Shown one piece after another: positions 1 to 8,479 of a stretch of DNA of 64,000 bases. The stretch is from Chloroflexota bacterium (GTDB taxonomy: Bacteria > Chloroflexota > Dehalococcoidia > Tepidiformales > Tepidiformaceae), in the NCBI GenBank assembly GCA_016191435.1, contig JACPOQ010000046.1:186001-250000 (forward strand). The letters run 5' to 3'. The notes beneath the pieces were generated by a model. The model had not been told where the DNA came from. It saw nothing but the letters and a program-made list of their open reading frames with translations, and did no database searches. How positions within the stretch are numbered: the first letter of the stretch is position 1; each line of letters starts with the position of its first letter. The translations under genes and the position numbers were made by a program.

Positions 1-1674
1 CCAATCGAGCCACTCCACCTGGTACTGCTGCCCGCGATGGATGTAGATGGCGTCCTCGTGGATGAGCAGCGGCGCGCTCGGCCGGTCGCATTCGCCGATG
101 ACGCGCGGCTGCGGCCCCTGCTCGATGATCACGAAATTGTCGGTGCTCGCCGTCCGCAGGCTCACCTGCTCCGCCGGGTATGCTTCGGTCATCCAGTGGT
201 AGCGGTCCCCTGAGCGCTGGAGGATGTTCTCCTCCGCGAGGATATCGAGCAGCTCATCGGTGTGCGCGCCGAAGACCTCGCCGATGGTGAACGGCAGCTC
301 GAAGGCCGCGCACTTCAGGTGGCTGCCGAGGATGTAGAGGTTGTCGGGGTCGATGAGCCCACGTTCGACGCTGCGGTCGAAGATGAAGTCCGGGTGCGCC
401 GCGACGTACTGGTCGAGCGGGTTCGACGACGTGACCAGCACCGAGAGGCACGCCTCGTTCCGTCGCCCCGCTCGTCCGAACTGCTGCCAGAGGCTCGCCA
501 GCGACCCCGGGTAGCCCATAACGACGCTCGCGCCCATCCCGCCGATGTCGATCCCCAGCTCGAGCGCGTTGGTTGCGACCACGCCACGCACGGAGCCATC
601 GCGCAGCCCGCGTTCGATAGCGCGACGCTCGTTCGGCAGGTAGCCGCCGCGATAGCCGGCGATGCGCTCGCCGTCGCCGGGCTTGCTGCGGAGGGCGTCC
701 CGCAGGTAAGTCAGCAGCAATTCGACCCGCATCCGGCTGGGCGCGAAGGCGATCGTCTGCACCCCCGAGCGGATGAGCCGCGCCGCGATATCGCGTGTCG
801 CCTTCAACGATGACTGGCGGATGCCCAGCTCGCGGTTCACGACCGGCGGGTTGTAGAGCACGACCACGCGCTCACCCTGCGGTGCGCCGTTGTCATCGAT
901 TAGTTCCACGTTGTCGCCGACGAGCGCCCGCGCCAGCTCCGCGGGGTTGGCGATGGTCGCCGAGCAGAGGATGAACGCCGGGTCGGAGCCGTAGAACTGG
1001 CAGATGCGCCGCAAGCGCCGGAGCACGTTCGCGAGGTGGCTCCCGAACACCCCCCGGTACGTGTGCAGCTCATCGATCACGACGTATTCGAGGCTCTCGA
1101 ACAGGCGTGTCCACTTCGTGTGGTGGGGCAGCACCGCCGTGTGCAGCATGTCCGGGTTGGTGAGCACGATGTGGCCAGCCTGGCGCACCGCGCGCCGCGC
1201 GTCCGCAGGTGTATCGCCGTCGTACGTGAACGTCCCAATATCGGCCCCGAGGCTGGTGATGAGCCCGTGGAGCTCGGTCAGCTGGTCCTGTGCCAGCGCC
1301 TTCGTCGGGAAGAGGTAGAGCGCCCGCGCGCTCGGGTCCTTGAGGATGCGGTCGAGCACAGGGACGTTGTAGCAGAGCGTCTTGCCGCTCGCCGTCGGCG
1401 TCACGATGACCGCGTTGCGGCCGGTGAACGCGTGCTCAATGGCGCGCGCCTGGTGCACGTACGGCATCCCGATGCCGCGCCGCGCCAGCGCCGCTACCAG
1501 CCGCGGCTCCAGCCCCTCCGGCCACGCTGCGTACCGCGCCTCCAGCGCCGCCATCCGCCGCACAGTGACATCCGTCGGCTTCGCCTGCAGGTGCGCGACC
1601 AGCGCCTCGGCGACGAGCGCCGGCGGGATCGGCCGCACGGTCGGCACGGGGTAGGCCGGGGGCGGCTTAACCAC
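1..1674 (-). CDS. DEAD/DEAH-box helicase with DUF1998-type C-terminus, 3' end outside window
   Basis: The first 558 codons of a superfamily 2 helicase of the MrfA/YprA type, which translocates on DNA during repair. Visible motifs in order: a Walker A-like TPTASGKT about 95 residues in, a DELH box (motif II), a CSAT motif III, then the second RecA domain with ATNALELGIDIGG and QQFGRAGRR (motifs V-VI). The C-terminal part runs off the left edge. The GTG start at 1674 is forced by an in-frame TGA immediately upstream. The DELH box and the late HEDAIY/HRGQQY segment fit the DUF1998 helicases better than RecQ or Lhr, but the zinc-binding DUF1998 domain itself is not in view. Confidence 0.88.
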   Translation of the reverse strand, partial: MVKPPPAYPVPTVRPIPPALVAEALVAHLQAKPTDVTVRRMAALEARYAAWPEGLEPRLVAALARRGIGMPYVHQARAIEHAFTGRNAVIVTPTASGKTLCYNVPVLDRILKDPSARALYLFPTKALAQDQLTELHGLITSLGADIGTFTYDGDTPADARRAVRQAGHIVLTNPDMLHTAVLPHHTKWTRLFESLEYVVIDELHTYRGVFGSHLANVLRRLRRICQFYGSDPAFILCSATIANPAELARALVGDNVELIDDNGAPQGERVVVLYNPPVVNRELGIRQSSLKATRDIAARLIRSGVQTIAFAPSRMRVELLLTYLRDALRSKPGDGERIAGYRGGYLPNERRAIERGLRDGSVRGVVATNALELGIDIGGMGASVVMGYPGSLASLWQQFGRAGRRNEACLSVLVTSSNPLDQYVAAHPDFIFDRSVERGLIDPDNLYILGSHLKCAAFELPFTIGEVFGAHTDELLDILAEENILQRSGDRYHWMTEAYPAEQVSLRTASTDNFVIIEQGPQPRVIGECDRPSAPLLIHEDAIYIHRGQQYQVEWLDW

Positions 1675-1806
1675 GGCTCACAGCCATCATCCCTCGCACC
1701 TCAGCCCGAATCCGCACGGATGTTCGCATTATGGCGGCGCCGGAGCACGCGGTCAACGCCGGCATCCCCATAGCCGCGCCCACAGCTCATGCGGTAGCCG
1801 TGCGGC

Positions 1807-2589
1807 TCAAGACTGGCGCGGCTCGCTTGGAACCGCCGTGGCCACGGACGGTTCCCGGAACTGGATGCGGACGAACGGCTCGACGGAAATGCCCCACGCG
1901 CCACCGATTGGGTCGTCGATGTCGTCGATCACCTCGAGCACGAGCAGGCTGACCGCCGCCGTGAAGCCCACGACCACCATGCCCACAACAAGGTGTTCGA
2001 ATCCCAGCATGAGCATGCCACCCACAAGACTGAGCGTGGCCAGGTAGAGGAGCACCTTCAACATTCGCGGCATGCGCAGCGTCACCAGCAGCACGCGCTC
2101 TCCGCGTGCGTCACTGACCGCGCCCAGCGTTCGCACGGCTTCCGCCCACGCCGGGACGTCGCGGGCCGTGGACACATCAAGCGCGTTGACGGCGTCGGCC
2201 ATCGCGAGGAACTCGTCGTCAGCGGCGCTTGCAGTCTCGCCGCGGATCATCGCCGCCCATTCGGTCGTGACCACCTCGTCTCGATAGCGCACGATGGCAG
2301 CCCGAGCGCGTTTGGCGCCGGCCTGGTCGCTGACATAACCGACGTAGCGGTAGAGCTCACGTAGCTCACGGGCCTCGCGCTTAATCGCGCGGTCGGTGTC
2401 GGTGAACTCGGACCAGACAGACACCACCGTGAAGGCAGCCAGGACGCTGTAGAGGGTGCCAACGGCAGTCACAAAAGCTCCCACGCCGCCTACGTCCGAA
2501 AGCAGGTCAGTTGACTGGTGCAGGACAGCGTGGAGCGCGAGCGCGCCGGGCAGTACGACCCCCAGCCTGAGCCAAAATGAACGCGACAT
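1807..2589 (-). CDS. DUF4239-like membrane protein
   Basis: A 260-residue integral membrane protein. It has a first hydrophobic segment near residues 8-25, a second near 40-65 (VGTLYSVLAAFTVVSVWSEF), and a C-terminal pair around 190-235. The region after the second segment (TDTDRAIKREARELRELYRYVGYV) resembles DUF4239 (bestrophin-like) proteins, whose role is not established. The ATG at 2589 was chosen because GGAGG lies five bases upstream; longer in-frame starts lack a site. It is followed on the same strand by the helicase gene. Confidence 0.7.
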   Translation of the reverse strand: MSRSFWLRLGVVLPGALALHAVLHQSTDLLSDVGGVGAFVTAVGTLYSVLAAFTVVSVWSEFTDTDRAIKREARELRELYRYVGYVSDQAGAKRARAAIVRYRDEVVTTEWAAMIRGETASAADDEFLAMADAVNALDVSTARDVPAWAEAVRTLGAVSDARGERVLLVTLRMPRMLKVLLYLATLSLVGGMLMLGFEHLVVGMVVVGFTAAVSLLVLEVIDDIDDPIGGAWGISVEPFVRIQFREPSVATAVPSEPRQS

Positions 2590-2748
2590 CAGGCCTCCGC
2601 CCATCCGAGCGTGTATCTCGTGACCGCTCGTGAAACGAAGCGTACGCCGCCGCGCCACGCATCACCAGAGCGCTCGCGCCGGCATCCCCGTCGCCGCAGA
2701 GCCCACAGCGGGCGCGCCACGACGGTCCGCACCAGGATGCCGGCTAAA

Positions 2749-2774
2749 GCCCAACGCCCAACGCCCAGCGCCCC
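2749..2774. repeat. Heptamer tandem array (GCCCAAC type)
   Basis: Three and a half degenerate 7-base units (GCCCAAC, GCCCAAC, GCCCAGC, GCCC) lie upstream of the small gene at 2822. It is one of a set of arrays in this window that share period 7 but not sequence. Confidence 0.7.
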
Positions 2775-2821
2775 TTCGCCTCGTGCGAAGATGGAACCAA
2801 CCCGAGCAGGAGAGTGGCGCC

Positions 2822-3103
2822 ATGGCGGATTATCCCGAACGCTACCGAGGCTCGTACGTCCCGTTCGAACAGATGACCTTCGACATCCGCCGCGAAGGCC
2901 GCGGCTGGCACGGAGACGAGTTCGAGAAGTCGTATTGGGCCATGCCCGAGAAGATGGAAGCCACGGATGGCAAGCTCTACTACGACGAGGAAGAGCGCCT
3001 CAAAATGCTCGGCGCGTTGCTCGAAAACATCGGCGTCGACCGCGCCATCCGCTTCGGCGACCCCGCCGTGTGGAAGGCCGCCATCGCGGCCCTCGATGGC
3101 TGA
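2822..3103 (+). CDS. Small hypothetical protein, 93 aa
   Basis: Not recognised. An acidic, aromatic-rich soluble protein (begins MADYPERYRGSY) with no signal peptide or membrane segment. An AGGAG site lies eleven bases before the ATG, and codon use matches the neighbours, so it is probably real. It ends seven bases from the convergent gene on the other strand. Confidence 0.65.
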   Translation: MADYPERYRGSYVPFEQMTFDIRREGRGWHGDEFEKSYWAMPEKMEATDGKLYYDEEERLKMLGALLENIGVDRAIRFGDPAVWKAAIAALDG

Positions 3104-3110
3104 GCCGCCG

Positions 3111-3608
3111 CTACTCGTCCCGCTGCAGAGCCACGACCCCCTGCTCCCCCTCAGGCGCCCGCGCCCGCAAGTCCGCAAGCACCGCCGCGAGCAGCGCCGC
3201 CGCTTCCTCATCCTCCGCCACAACGGCAATCCCGGCGCGGAAGGCCGCCGCCAGCTCCCGCCCGAGCGCAGGCTCGTCGTGGCGCCAGGCGACGCTGCAG
3301 AGCAGCGACTCACCGGGCGTCGCCGGGTCGCCGTTGGCGTCGCGGTAGCCCGCCGCCTCGTCCTCTTCGAGGTCGACCCAGATGTCGATGCGCAGGTCCG
3401 TGATAACGCCCTCCGGAAGCTGGTCCGCGACCGCGCGGGCGTCCATGCCCGTGTCCGATACGAGGTAGCCCCAGAACCGCGCCGGCACCGAAGGCTGTTC
3501 GTGGTCCGCCGCCGCCACCCAGGTGTTGCCGGGACGATGGCGCAACGCCAGCGCCGCGCCGAACGCATCGGCGTCGGCGAACGCGAGGACGTCTTCGGGC
3601 TCGGGCAT
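3111..3608 (-). CDS. Hypothetical protein, 165 aa, downstream of a histidine phosphatase
   Basis: A very acidic soluble protein (VDLEEDEAAG, AEDEEAAALLAAV) with no motif I recognise. The ATG at 3608 has AGGAG a few bases upstream and starts 16 bases after the phosphatase stop, so the two are probably one transcript. Longer in-frame starts would run back inside the phosphatase gene. Confidence 0.7.
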   Translation of the reverse strand: MPEPEDVLAFADADAFGAALALRHRPGNTWVAAADHEQPSVPARFWGYLVSDTGMDARAVADQLPEGVITDLRIDIWVDLEEDEAAGYRDANGDPATPGESLLCSVAWRHDEPALGRELAAAFRAGIAVVAEDEEAAALLAAVLADLRARAPEGEQGVVALQRDE

Positions 3609-3624
3609 GCGCGCGCTCCTGGGG

Positions 3625-4227
3625 CTATCCGCGGCCGGCGATCGCGCTCTGTGCGCCGCCGACGAGCGAGGGGTCGAGATGAGCTGTCGACGCGGCTTCC
3701 AGCAGTTCGAAACCGCCGTGGCCGACGCTGAACGACGAGATCGAGCAGTTCGCCATCGGCGCCGGCACCACCCGGTCGTCGCCCGTGGCTTCGCCAATGG
3801 CGACGCTAATGGCGATGTAGTGTGACACCACGATGAGGTCGCGGTTCGCCGCCGCGGCCGCGAGCCCTGCCTCGAACAGCGCGCCGATCACGCGCCCGCG
3901 CCAGGCCCGCAACCGCTCCGGTTGGCCGGCCCAGCGGCCAGCCATGAACGGCCCGATCATGGCGTGGCGTTCGTCCATCGGCATGGAAGGGTCGAAGACC
4001 TCCGCTACCTCGACGCGGACCTCGGGCACGAGCGCCAGCGCGTCGGCGATGGGCGCCGCCGTCTCCCGCGTCCGCCGCAACGGCGAAACGATCAGCCGCG
4101 AGGCGTTCGTCCCCTTCGCCCAATTCGCCGTCGCCGCCGCCTGGGCATGGCCCATCTCCGCCAGCCCGGGATCGATATCACCCGGCGCCGCAAGCGCCAA
4201 CCCGTGCCGGATCAAGTACATCGTCAT
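3625..4227 (-). CDS. Histidine phosphatase family protein
   Basis: A 200-residue phosphoglycerate mutase-like/SixA-like phosphohydrolase. The N-terminal RHG motif (MYLIRHGLAL) carries the phospho-accepting His. SPLRRTRETA follows as the second phosphate-binding Arg segment, and SHYIAISVAIG near the C-terminus supplies the second catalytic His. The ATG at 4227 has GAGG six bases upstream. The substrate cannot be read from sequence: small phosphatases of this group act on phosphohistidine proteins or small phosphate esters. Confidence 0.82.
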   Translation of the reverse strand: MTMYLIRHGLALAAPGDIDPGLAEMGHAQAAATANWAKGTNASRLIVSPLRRTRETAAPIADALALVPEVRVEVAEVFDPSMPMDERHAMIGPFMAGRWAGQPERLRAWRGRVIGALFEAGLAAAAANRDLIVVSHYIAISVAIGEATGDDRVVPAPMANCSISSFSVGHGGFELLEAASTAHLDPSLVGGAQSAIAGRG

Positions 4228-4236
4228 CGCACGCCT

Positions 4237-4306
4237 CACTCACCGCTCAGCACCCAGGACTGAGGATTCAGGACTCAGCACTCAGGACTCAGCACTCAGG
4301 ACTTAC
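4237..4306. repeat. Heptamer tandem array, ten units (GACTCAG/CACTCAG)
   Basis: Ten consecutive 7-base units, alternating GACTCAG and CACTCAG in the middle and decaying at both ends. The last unit (4300-4306) contains the TAA stop of the minus-strand gene that ends at 4303, so the array begins at that gene's stop codon and extends downstream of it to the start of the phosphatase gene. Confidence 0.85.
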
Positions 4307-4836
4307 CGAAGAGTGAAGCGTGCGGCGTCATCGTTCCAGTGGTACAACGAACCCCAGCCTTCGCCCGCCTGGAACACGCCGATGCGGACCGTGTAGACGC
4401 CGCCCCTGGCGCCCGCGGTGTCCCACTGGACGCGGACGGTGCGCGATTGCCCGGCAGCGAAACTCAGGCCGTCGTTCGTGGCGAAATAGACGCGCGTATT
4501 CGCGGCGTCGTAGACCTCAATCTGCACCATGACGGCGCCCGCCCTCTCGCTTGTGATGCGCGCCTCGATGGAGGCGACCCCGCCCGCCACGGCCGCCGAG
4601 GCCGACGTCGCGAACTCCGATTGGCGCATCGCCGAGAGCCCATCGCGCGACATCTGCCCGAGCGTCAGGCGATAGGGGCGCAACTCCGCGGCAGAACGGT
4701 TGCCCGGCTCCAGCATGTAGCCCGGGTCATTCGTGCGGGTGATGCCGGGGGGCGGCGTATCCGCAAACGCGCCGGCCGCCACAGCGAGCGCCAGCAGCGC
4801 CGAAAGCCCGGCCACAGGAAGGACGACGTGCACCAT
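4303..4836 (-). CDS. Secreted beta-sandwich-like protein
   Basis: A 177-residue exported protein. MVHVVLPVAG followed by a hydrophobic run and an Ala-rich AAGAFADT is a signal peptide with a plausible cleavage site near residue 26. The mature part alternates short hydrophobic strands (MVQIEVYDAANTRVYF, TVRVQWDTAG, VYTVRIGVFQ) and ends in aromatic-rich WGSLYHWND, suggesting a CBM-like or Ig-like beta-sandwich. A TACTAT element at 4850-4855 on this strand is a possible -10. The stop codon lies in the adjacent heptamer array. Function unknown. Confidence 0.72.
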   Translation of the reverse strand: MVHVVLPVAGLSALLALAVAAGAFADTPPPGITRTNDPGYMLEPGNRSAAELRPYRLTLGQMSRDGLSAMRQSEFATSASAAVAGGVASIEARITSERAGAVMVQIEVYDAANTRVYFATNDGLSFAAGQSRTVRVQWDTAGARGGVYTVRIGVFQAGEGWGSLYHWNDDAARFTLR

Positions 4837-5003
4837 ATGCCCCACCCCTATAGTATCGGCACCTTTTGGTGGAGCTTTGGTGGCGGTCCGGAACGGCGAG
4901 CGTTCGCCGCGAAGCGGCGTCCCCCGGGAGCTGCAGCCGCCAGCAACCCCGCCCCTGTGTGCGCGCGAAAATGGTCCGATTCTCACGGCCGCCGCCAGGC
5001 ATG

Positions 5004-5624
5004 CTAGTCGCAGCCCGGCGGCGGCTCCTCATACACACCGGTTAGCCTCGATCGTTCGACCGCCGTAACGATGCTATCGAAACGCGTGACCCGGCCGTCA
5101 TCCTCGCCGATAAGCGCAACCAGCCACCGTTTGATATACCCAAAGTCCAGCCGCGTCCAGGAAACATAGAGCGTCTGTTCGATGTCGGCCCAGTCCCGCC
5201 CTCGGCTGAACAGCATCTTGAAGACCAGCAGGTCTTCGCCCGAAATAACGTTGATGTCTCTGCCGCGGAAATTCGCCCGCCTCGCTCGCGCCGCCACCGA
5301 TGCGTGGAAGTCCGCGTACGCGAAAAACAGGTCGACATACGTCCGCTCCCACAGCACACGCACCTGGCCGCGGCGGTCCGTTTCGCCCTGAGCGGCATCG
5401 CGATCGAAGTGTGCCCCGACCTTCTCGAGCACATCGAACGCCCGCCGGGCGTCCTGTTCGGGAAGGAATATGTTGACATCGATGTCCGTCGTGCCACGCG
5501 GTTCACCGACGAAAAACAGTGCGATGGCGCCGCCGAACGCGTGCGGGATTCCGGCATCCTCAAGCGCCTCCGCCAGGAGATGCGTCTTTTCGTCCGGGTA
5601 CTCGCCGTAGTCCCCGGCGGTCAA
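5004..5624 (-). CDS. AbiEii-like nucleotidyltransferase
   Basis: A 206-residue protein of the DNA polymerase beta-like nucleotidyltransferase fold. FGGAIALFF followed by GTTDIDVNIFL gives the G-G and D-x-D metal-binding signature; EDLLVFKMLFSRGRDWADIEQ is the conserved helical segment seen in AbiEii/AbiGii-type proteins. The start is a TTG at 5624, two bases after the stop of the 85-residue gene upstream, so the two are almost certainly co-translated. Whether it is a toxin, a housekeeping modifier or a solo enzyme cannot be decided. Confidence 0.75.
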   Translation of the reverse strand: MTAGDYGEYPDEKTHLLAEALEDAGIPHAFGGAIALFFVGEPRGTTDIDVNIFLPEQDARRAFDVLEKVGAHFDRDAAQGETDRRGQVRVLWERTYVDLFFAYADFHASVAARARRANFRGRDINVISGEDLLVFKMLFSRGRDWADIEQTLYVSWTRLDFGYIKRWLVALIGEDDGRVTRFDSIVTAVERSRLTGVYEEPPPGCD

Positions 5625-5626
5625 GG

Positions 5627-5884
5627 CTACGGGTGCCCCTGGGGAACTCTCGGGAACCTCAGCGGCGGTTTTTGACAGGGAGGCGTTCGAAACCGAATCG
5701 CGTCGTATGCAAACCGCATCAGCGCCGCGCCCGCCTCGCCCCGCTCCTTCTCGGACGTATCAGCCCATTGGGCGCCCCGCGCCAGCGGGCTCTTCACCTG
5801 CTTCGTCATCTCGATCCGCTCCAGCAACAACCGGTTCGACTCCTCGGCCGTCAGTTTCCTCCTGGGCGCTTCATTCTCGTCCAT
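5627..5884 (-). CDS. Small helical protein paired with the nucleotidyltransferase
   Basis: An 85-residue charged protein beginning MDENEAPRRKLTAEESNRLL, predicted mostly helical up to about residue 65, then a proline-rich tail. It has no known domain by eye. It sits directly before the nucleotidyltransferase with a 2-base gap, the arrangement expected of an antitoxin-toxin pair. No Shine-Dalgarno is visible; instead TACACT lies exactly six bases before the ATG, suggesting a leaderless transcript. Confidence 0.6.
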   Translation of the reverse strand: MDENEAPRRKLTAEESNRLLLERIEMTKQVKSPLARGAQWADTSEKERGEAGAALMRFAYDAIRFRTPPCQKPPLRFPRVPQGHP

Positions 5885-5890
5885 GCAACC

Positions 5891-5896
5891 AGTGTA
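5891..5896 (-). promoter_or_regulatory. -10-like hexamer giving a leaderless start at 5884
   Basis: TACACT on the minus strand, six bases (GGTTGC) before the ATG at 5884. With a normal -10 to +1 distance, transcription would begin at the A of the start codon. No convincing -35. Confidence 0.45.
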
Positions 5897-5965
5897 CAAC
5901 CCCCACGGGCCGCACCCCTCACCACTTCCAGTACAATGGCCCCATCCCCACCCCGCAGGAACCGC

Positions 5966-7189
5966 ATGAAATTCGGCATCTTCTATGAACTGCAGCTTCC
6001 GCGCCCATGGGACGGCGGCGCCGAGCACCGCCTCGTCCAGGATGCGCTCACCCAGGTCGAGCTCGCCGACAAGCTCGGCTACGACTACGCATGGGAAGTC
6101 GAGCACCACTTCCTCGAGGAGTACTCCCACTCCTCCGCGCCCGAAGTCTTCCTCGCTGCCGCCAGCCAGCGCACCAGGAACATCCGCATCGGCCACGGCA
6201 TCGTCCAGCTCCCCACGAACCACCCCGCCCGCGTCGCCGAGCGCATCTCGATGCTGGACCTTGTCAGCAACGGGCGCGTCGAGTTCGGCATCGGCGAAGG
6301 CTCCAGCGTCACGGAGCTCCACCCCTTCGAGCGCCGCTTCCGCGACAAGCGCGAAGTCTGGGAAGACGCCGTCCGCGCGATCATGCCGATGTTCAAGGAC
6401 GAAGGCTGGGAGTACCACGGCGAGTACTTCGATTTCCCGCTCCGCAACGTCCTCCCCAAGCCGCTGCAGAAGCCGCACCCGCCGCTCTGGGTCGCCTGCT
6501 CGCAGCTCGAGACCATCGAGATGGCCGGCCGCCGCGGCATCGGCGCGCTTGGCTTCCAGTTCGTCAGTGCCGAAGCCGCCACCGCCTGGGTCAACGCCTA
6601 CTACAACAGTTACACCAGGCGCTTCGACCCCCTGACCGACTACCAGCCGAACCCCGGCATCGCCATCGTCAGCGGCTTCATGTGCGCCGATACCGATGAG
6701 GAAGCGAAAAAGAAAGCCGAAGGCTGGACCTTCTTCCAGTTCTCGCTGATGTTCTACAACACCCATGGTCCGGTCGTCCCCGGCACCGTCAACATCTGGG
6801 AGGAATACCAGCAGTGGCGCGCCACGCCAAAGGGCCAGGAAGCGCTGGCCAAAGGCGGCGGCCTCATCGGCTCGCCGGCGACCATTCGCGAACGGCTGAA
6901 GAAGTTCGAAGATTCGAACGTGGACCAGGTTATCCTCCTGAACCAGGCCGGGAAGAACACCCACGAGGATATCTGTGCCAGCCTTGAGCTCTTCGCGAAG
7001 GAAGTCATGCCCGAATTCCACGACCGCGAGCCGCAGCATCAGGAGTGGAAGCGCGCCGTCCTCAACCACGAAATCGAACTGCCCGAGATTGACACCGGCC
7101 GCTTCACCATGCCCACCAACCAGACGCCCTCGAGCAAGCTGAAGGCCCAGGGCATCTCTCCTGTGGAAGCGGCGGCGCCGAAGGCGTAG
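5966..7189 (+). CDS. LLM-class flavin/F420-dependent oxidoreductase
   Basis: A 407-residue luciferase-like TIM-barrel monooxygenase. It opens MKFGIFYELQ; a YDYAWEVEHHF segment follows at about 40 and RIGHGIVQLPTNHPARVAERISMLD at about 75-100, the usual LLM core. GSPATIRERLKKF near 315 is the conserved late loop. TACAAT at 5932-5937 and GCAGGA before the ATG support the start. Such enzymes use FMNH2 or reduced F420; substrate unknown. The sequence between the divergent gene at 5884 and this one is only 81 bases, so both promoters lie there. Confidence 0.88.
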   Translation: MKFGIFYELQLPRPWDGGAEHRLVQDALTQVELADKLGYDYAWEVEHHFLEEYSHSSAPEVFLAAASQRTRNIRIGHGIVQLPTNHPARVAERISMLDLVSNGRVEFGIGEGSSVTELHPFERRFRDKREVWEDAVRAIMPMFKDEGWEYHGEYFDFPLRNVLPKPLQKPHPPLWVACSQLETIEMAGRRGIGALGFQFVSAEAATAWVNAYYNSYTRRFDPLTDYQPNPGIAIVSGFMCADTDEEAKKKAEGWTFFQFSLMFYNTHGPVVPGTVNIWEEYQQWRATPKGQEALAKGGGLIGSPATIRERLKKFEDSNVDQVILLNQAGKNTHEDICASLELFAKEVMPEFHDREPQHQEWKRAVLNHEIELPEIDTGRFTMPTNQTPSSKLKAQGISPVEAAAPKA

Positions 7190-7247
7190 CCGTAGCCTTC
7201 GCCGCGCGGAAGTTGTTCAGCCCGCCGAAGGCCCGTTGGGGAGGCGG

Positions 7248-7253
7248 TATACT
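7248..7253 (+). promoter_or_regulatory. -10-like hexamer giving a leaderless start at 7260
   Basis: TATACT followed by six bases (TCTCCC) and the ATG of the first Uma2 gene; there is no ribosome-binding site. This is the best -10 match among the leaderless candidates in the window. Confidence 0.5.
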
Positions 7254-7259
7254 TCTCCC

Positions 7260-7778
7260 ATGACACAGGTCGCGCGTTCGCCTCGCCCCGAGCCCGTGCT
7301 GACACCCTCGGACAGCCCCGAATACGTCGCCACCGCGCGCATGACGTGGGACGAATGGCTGGACTGGGACTACGAGGGCGGCCTCACCGAGTGGCTCGAC
7401 AAAGACCGTGCCGGGCGCGAGCCTGACATCATGTTCATCGCGACGGAGCACCTCGACCGAAAGCAGTCGCGCTTCATGGAGGGAGCACCGGATATCATCG
7501 TCGAGGTGATCTCCGAGGACAGCGTCCGCCGCGACCGCACGATTAAGCTGCTCGAATACCAGGCGCTTGGCGTGCCCGAATACTGGCTCATCGATTCGCG
7601 GCCCGGGGAACAATCTGCCGAATTCTATGTCCTCACGGACGGCCGCTACCTGCCAGTCGAACCGGTCGATGGCGTCTTCCATTCCACTGTGCTCGCAGGG
7701 TTCTGGCTGCGCACGGATTGGCTCTGGGAGGACGAACCCAAAGCGCTGGCCGCATTCCGGGAGATCACGGCGTCATGA
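7260..7778 (+). CDS. Uma2-family endonuclease-like protein, internally deleted copy
   Basis: 172 residues, first of three coupled paralogs. Uma2 proteins have a PD-(D/E)XK nuclease fold. GREPDIMFI, DIIVEVISED and the Lys-containing RTIKLLEYQALGVPEYWLID supply the usual catalytic residues. Compared with the next copy it lacks about 50 residues between the N-terminal EWLD and GREPD, the part that normally holds the first helix and strands. The first 141 bases are identical to the second copy. It probably folds poorly or is non-functional. Its TGA overlaps the next ATG. Confidence 0.85.
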   Translation: MTQVARSPRPEPVLTPSDSPEYVATARMTWDEWLDWDYEGGLTEWLDKDRAGREPDIMFIATEHLDRKQSRFMEGAPDIIVEVISEDSVRRDRTIKLLEYQALGVPEYWLIDSRPGEQSAEFYVLTDGRYLPVEPVDGVFHSTVLAGFWLRTDWLWEDEPKALAAFREITAS

Positions 7779-8479
7779 CACAGGTCGCGCGTTCGCCTCG
7801 CCCCGAGCCCGTGCTGACACCCTCGGACAGCCCCGAATACGTCGCCACCGCGCGCATGACGTGGGACGAATGGCTGGACTGGGACTACGAGGGCGGCCTC
7901 ACCGAGTGGCTCGACGAATGGCTGGACTGGGACTACGAGGGCGGCCTCACCGAGTGGCTCGATGGCGAGGTGCATATCTACATGTCCAACACCGACGAAC
8001 ACCAGCGGATCGTAGGCTTCCTCAGCGCGCTGCTGCTCCTTTACGGGCAATCCACATCGACGGGTGTGGTGCGCACCGGCGGATACGCACTTCAGTCCGC
8101 GCAGGGCCACGCTGGCCGCGAGCCGGACCTGATGTTCATCGGCGCCGGCAAACTGCCGTACAAGCAATCGCGCTTCATGTCGGCCGCACCGGACATCCTT
8201 ATTGAAGTCATCTCCGAGGACAGCGTGCGGCGCGATCGCACGATTAAGCTCCTCGAATACCAGGAACTCGGTGTGCCCGAATATTGGCTCATCGATTCCC
8301 GGCCCGGGCAGGAGACCGCCGAGTTTTATCTGCTCGAAGGTCAGCGATACCGCGCCGTCGAGCCCGAGGAAGGCATCTACTATTCCGTCGTGCTGCCCGG
8401 CTTCTGGCTTCGGACGGAATGGCTCTGGGCAGCTGACACATCGGTGCTCGCGGCCTTCCGGGAGATCACGGCGTCATGA
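7775..8479 (+). CDS. Uma2-family endonuclease-like protein with duplicated 16-residue segment
   Basis: 234 residues. It starts in an ATGA overlap with the first copy and ends in an ATGA overlap with the third. It is full-length for the family: N-terminal MTWDEWLDW region, HQRIVGFLSALL helix, GREPDLMFI, DILIEVISED and the GVPEYWLID signature. A 16-residue segment near residues 31-62 is present twice in tandem because of an exact 48-base duplication. Likely role: unknown; Uma2 genes are abundant in Cyanobacteria and Chloroflexota. Confidence 0.88.
   Translation: MTQVARSPRPEPVLTPSDSPEYVATARMTWDEWLDWDYEGGLTEWLDEWLDWDYEGGLTEWLDGEVHIYMSNTDEHQRIVGFLSALLLLYGQSTSTGVVRTGGYALQSAQGHAGREPDLMFIGAGKLPYKQSRFMSAAPDILIEVISEDSVRRDRTIKLLEYQELGVPEYWLIDSRPGQETAEFYLLEGQRYRAVEPEEGIYYSVVLPGFWLRTEWLWAADTSVLAAFREITAS
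7865..7960 (+). repeat. Exact 48-base tandem duplication inside a Uma2 gene
   Basis: 7865-7912 and 7913-7960 are identical and in frame, duplicating the segment from DEWLDW to TEWL. The same sequence occurs once in the first copy, so the duplication is recent. Confidence 0.95.

Noticed and set aside
1675-1806. Possible small gene or promoter between the helicase and the DUF4239 gene
   Set aside because: Nothing beyond an A/T-rich CGCATTATGG; no start signal.
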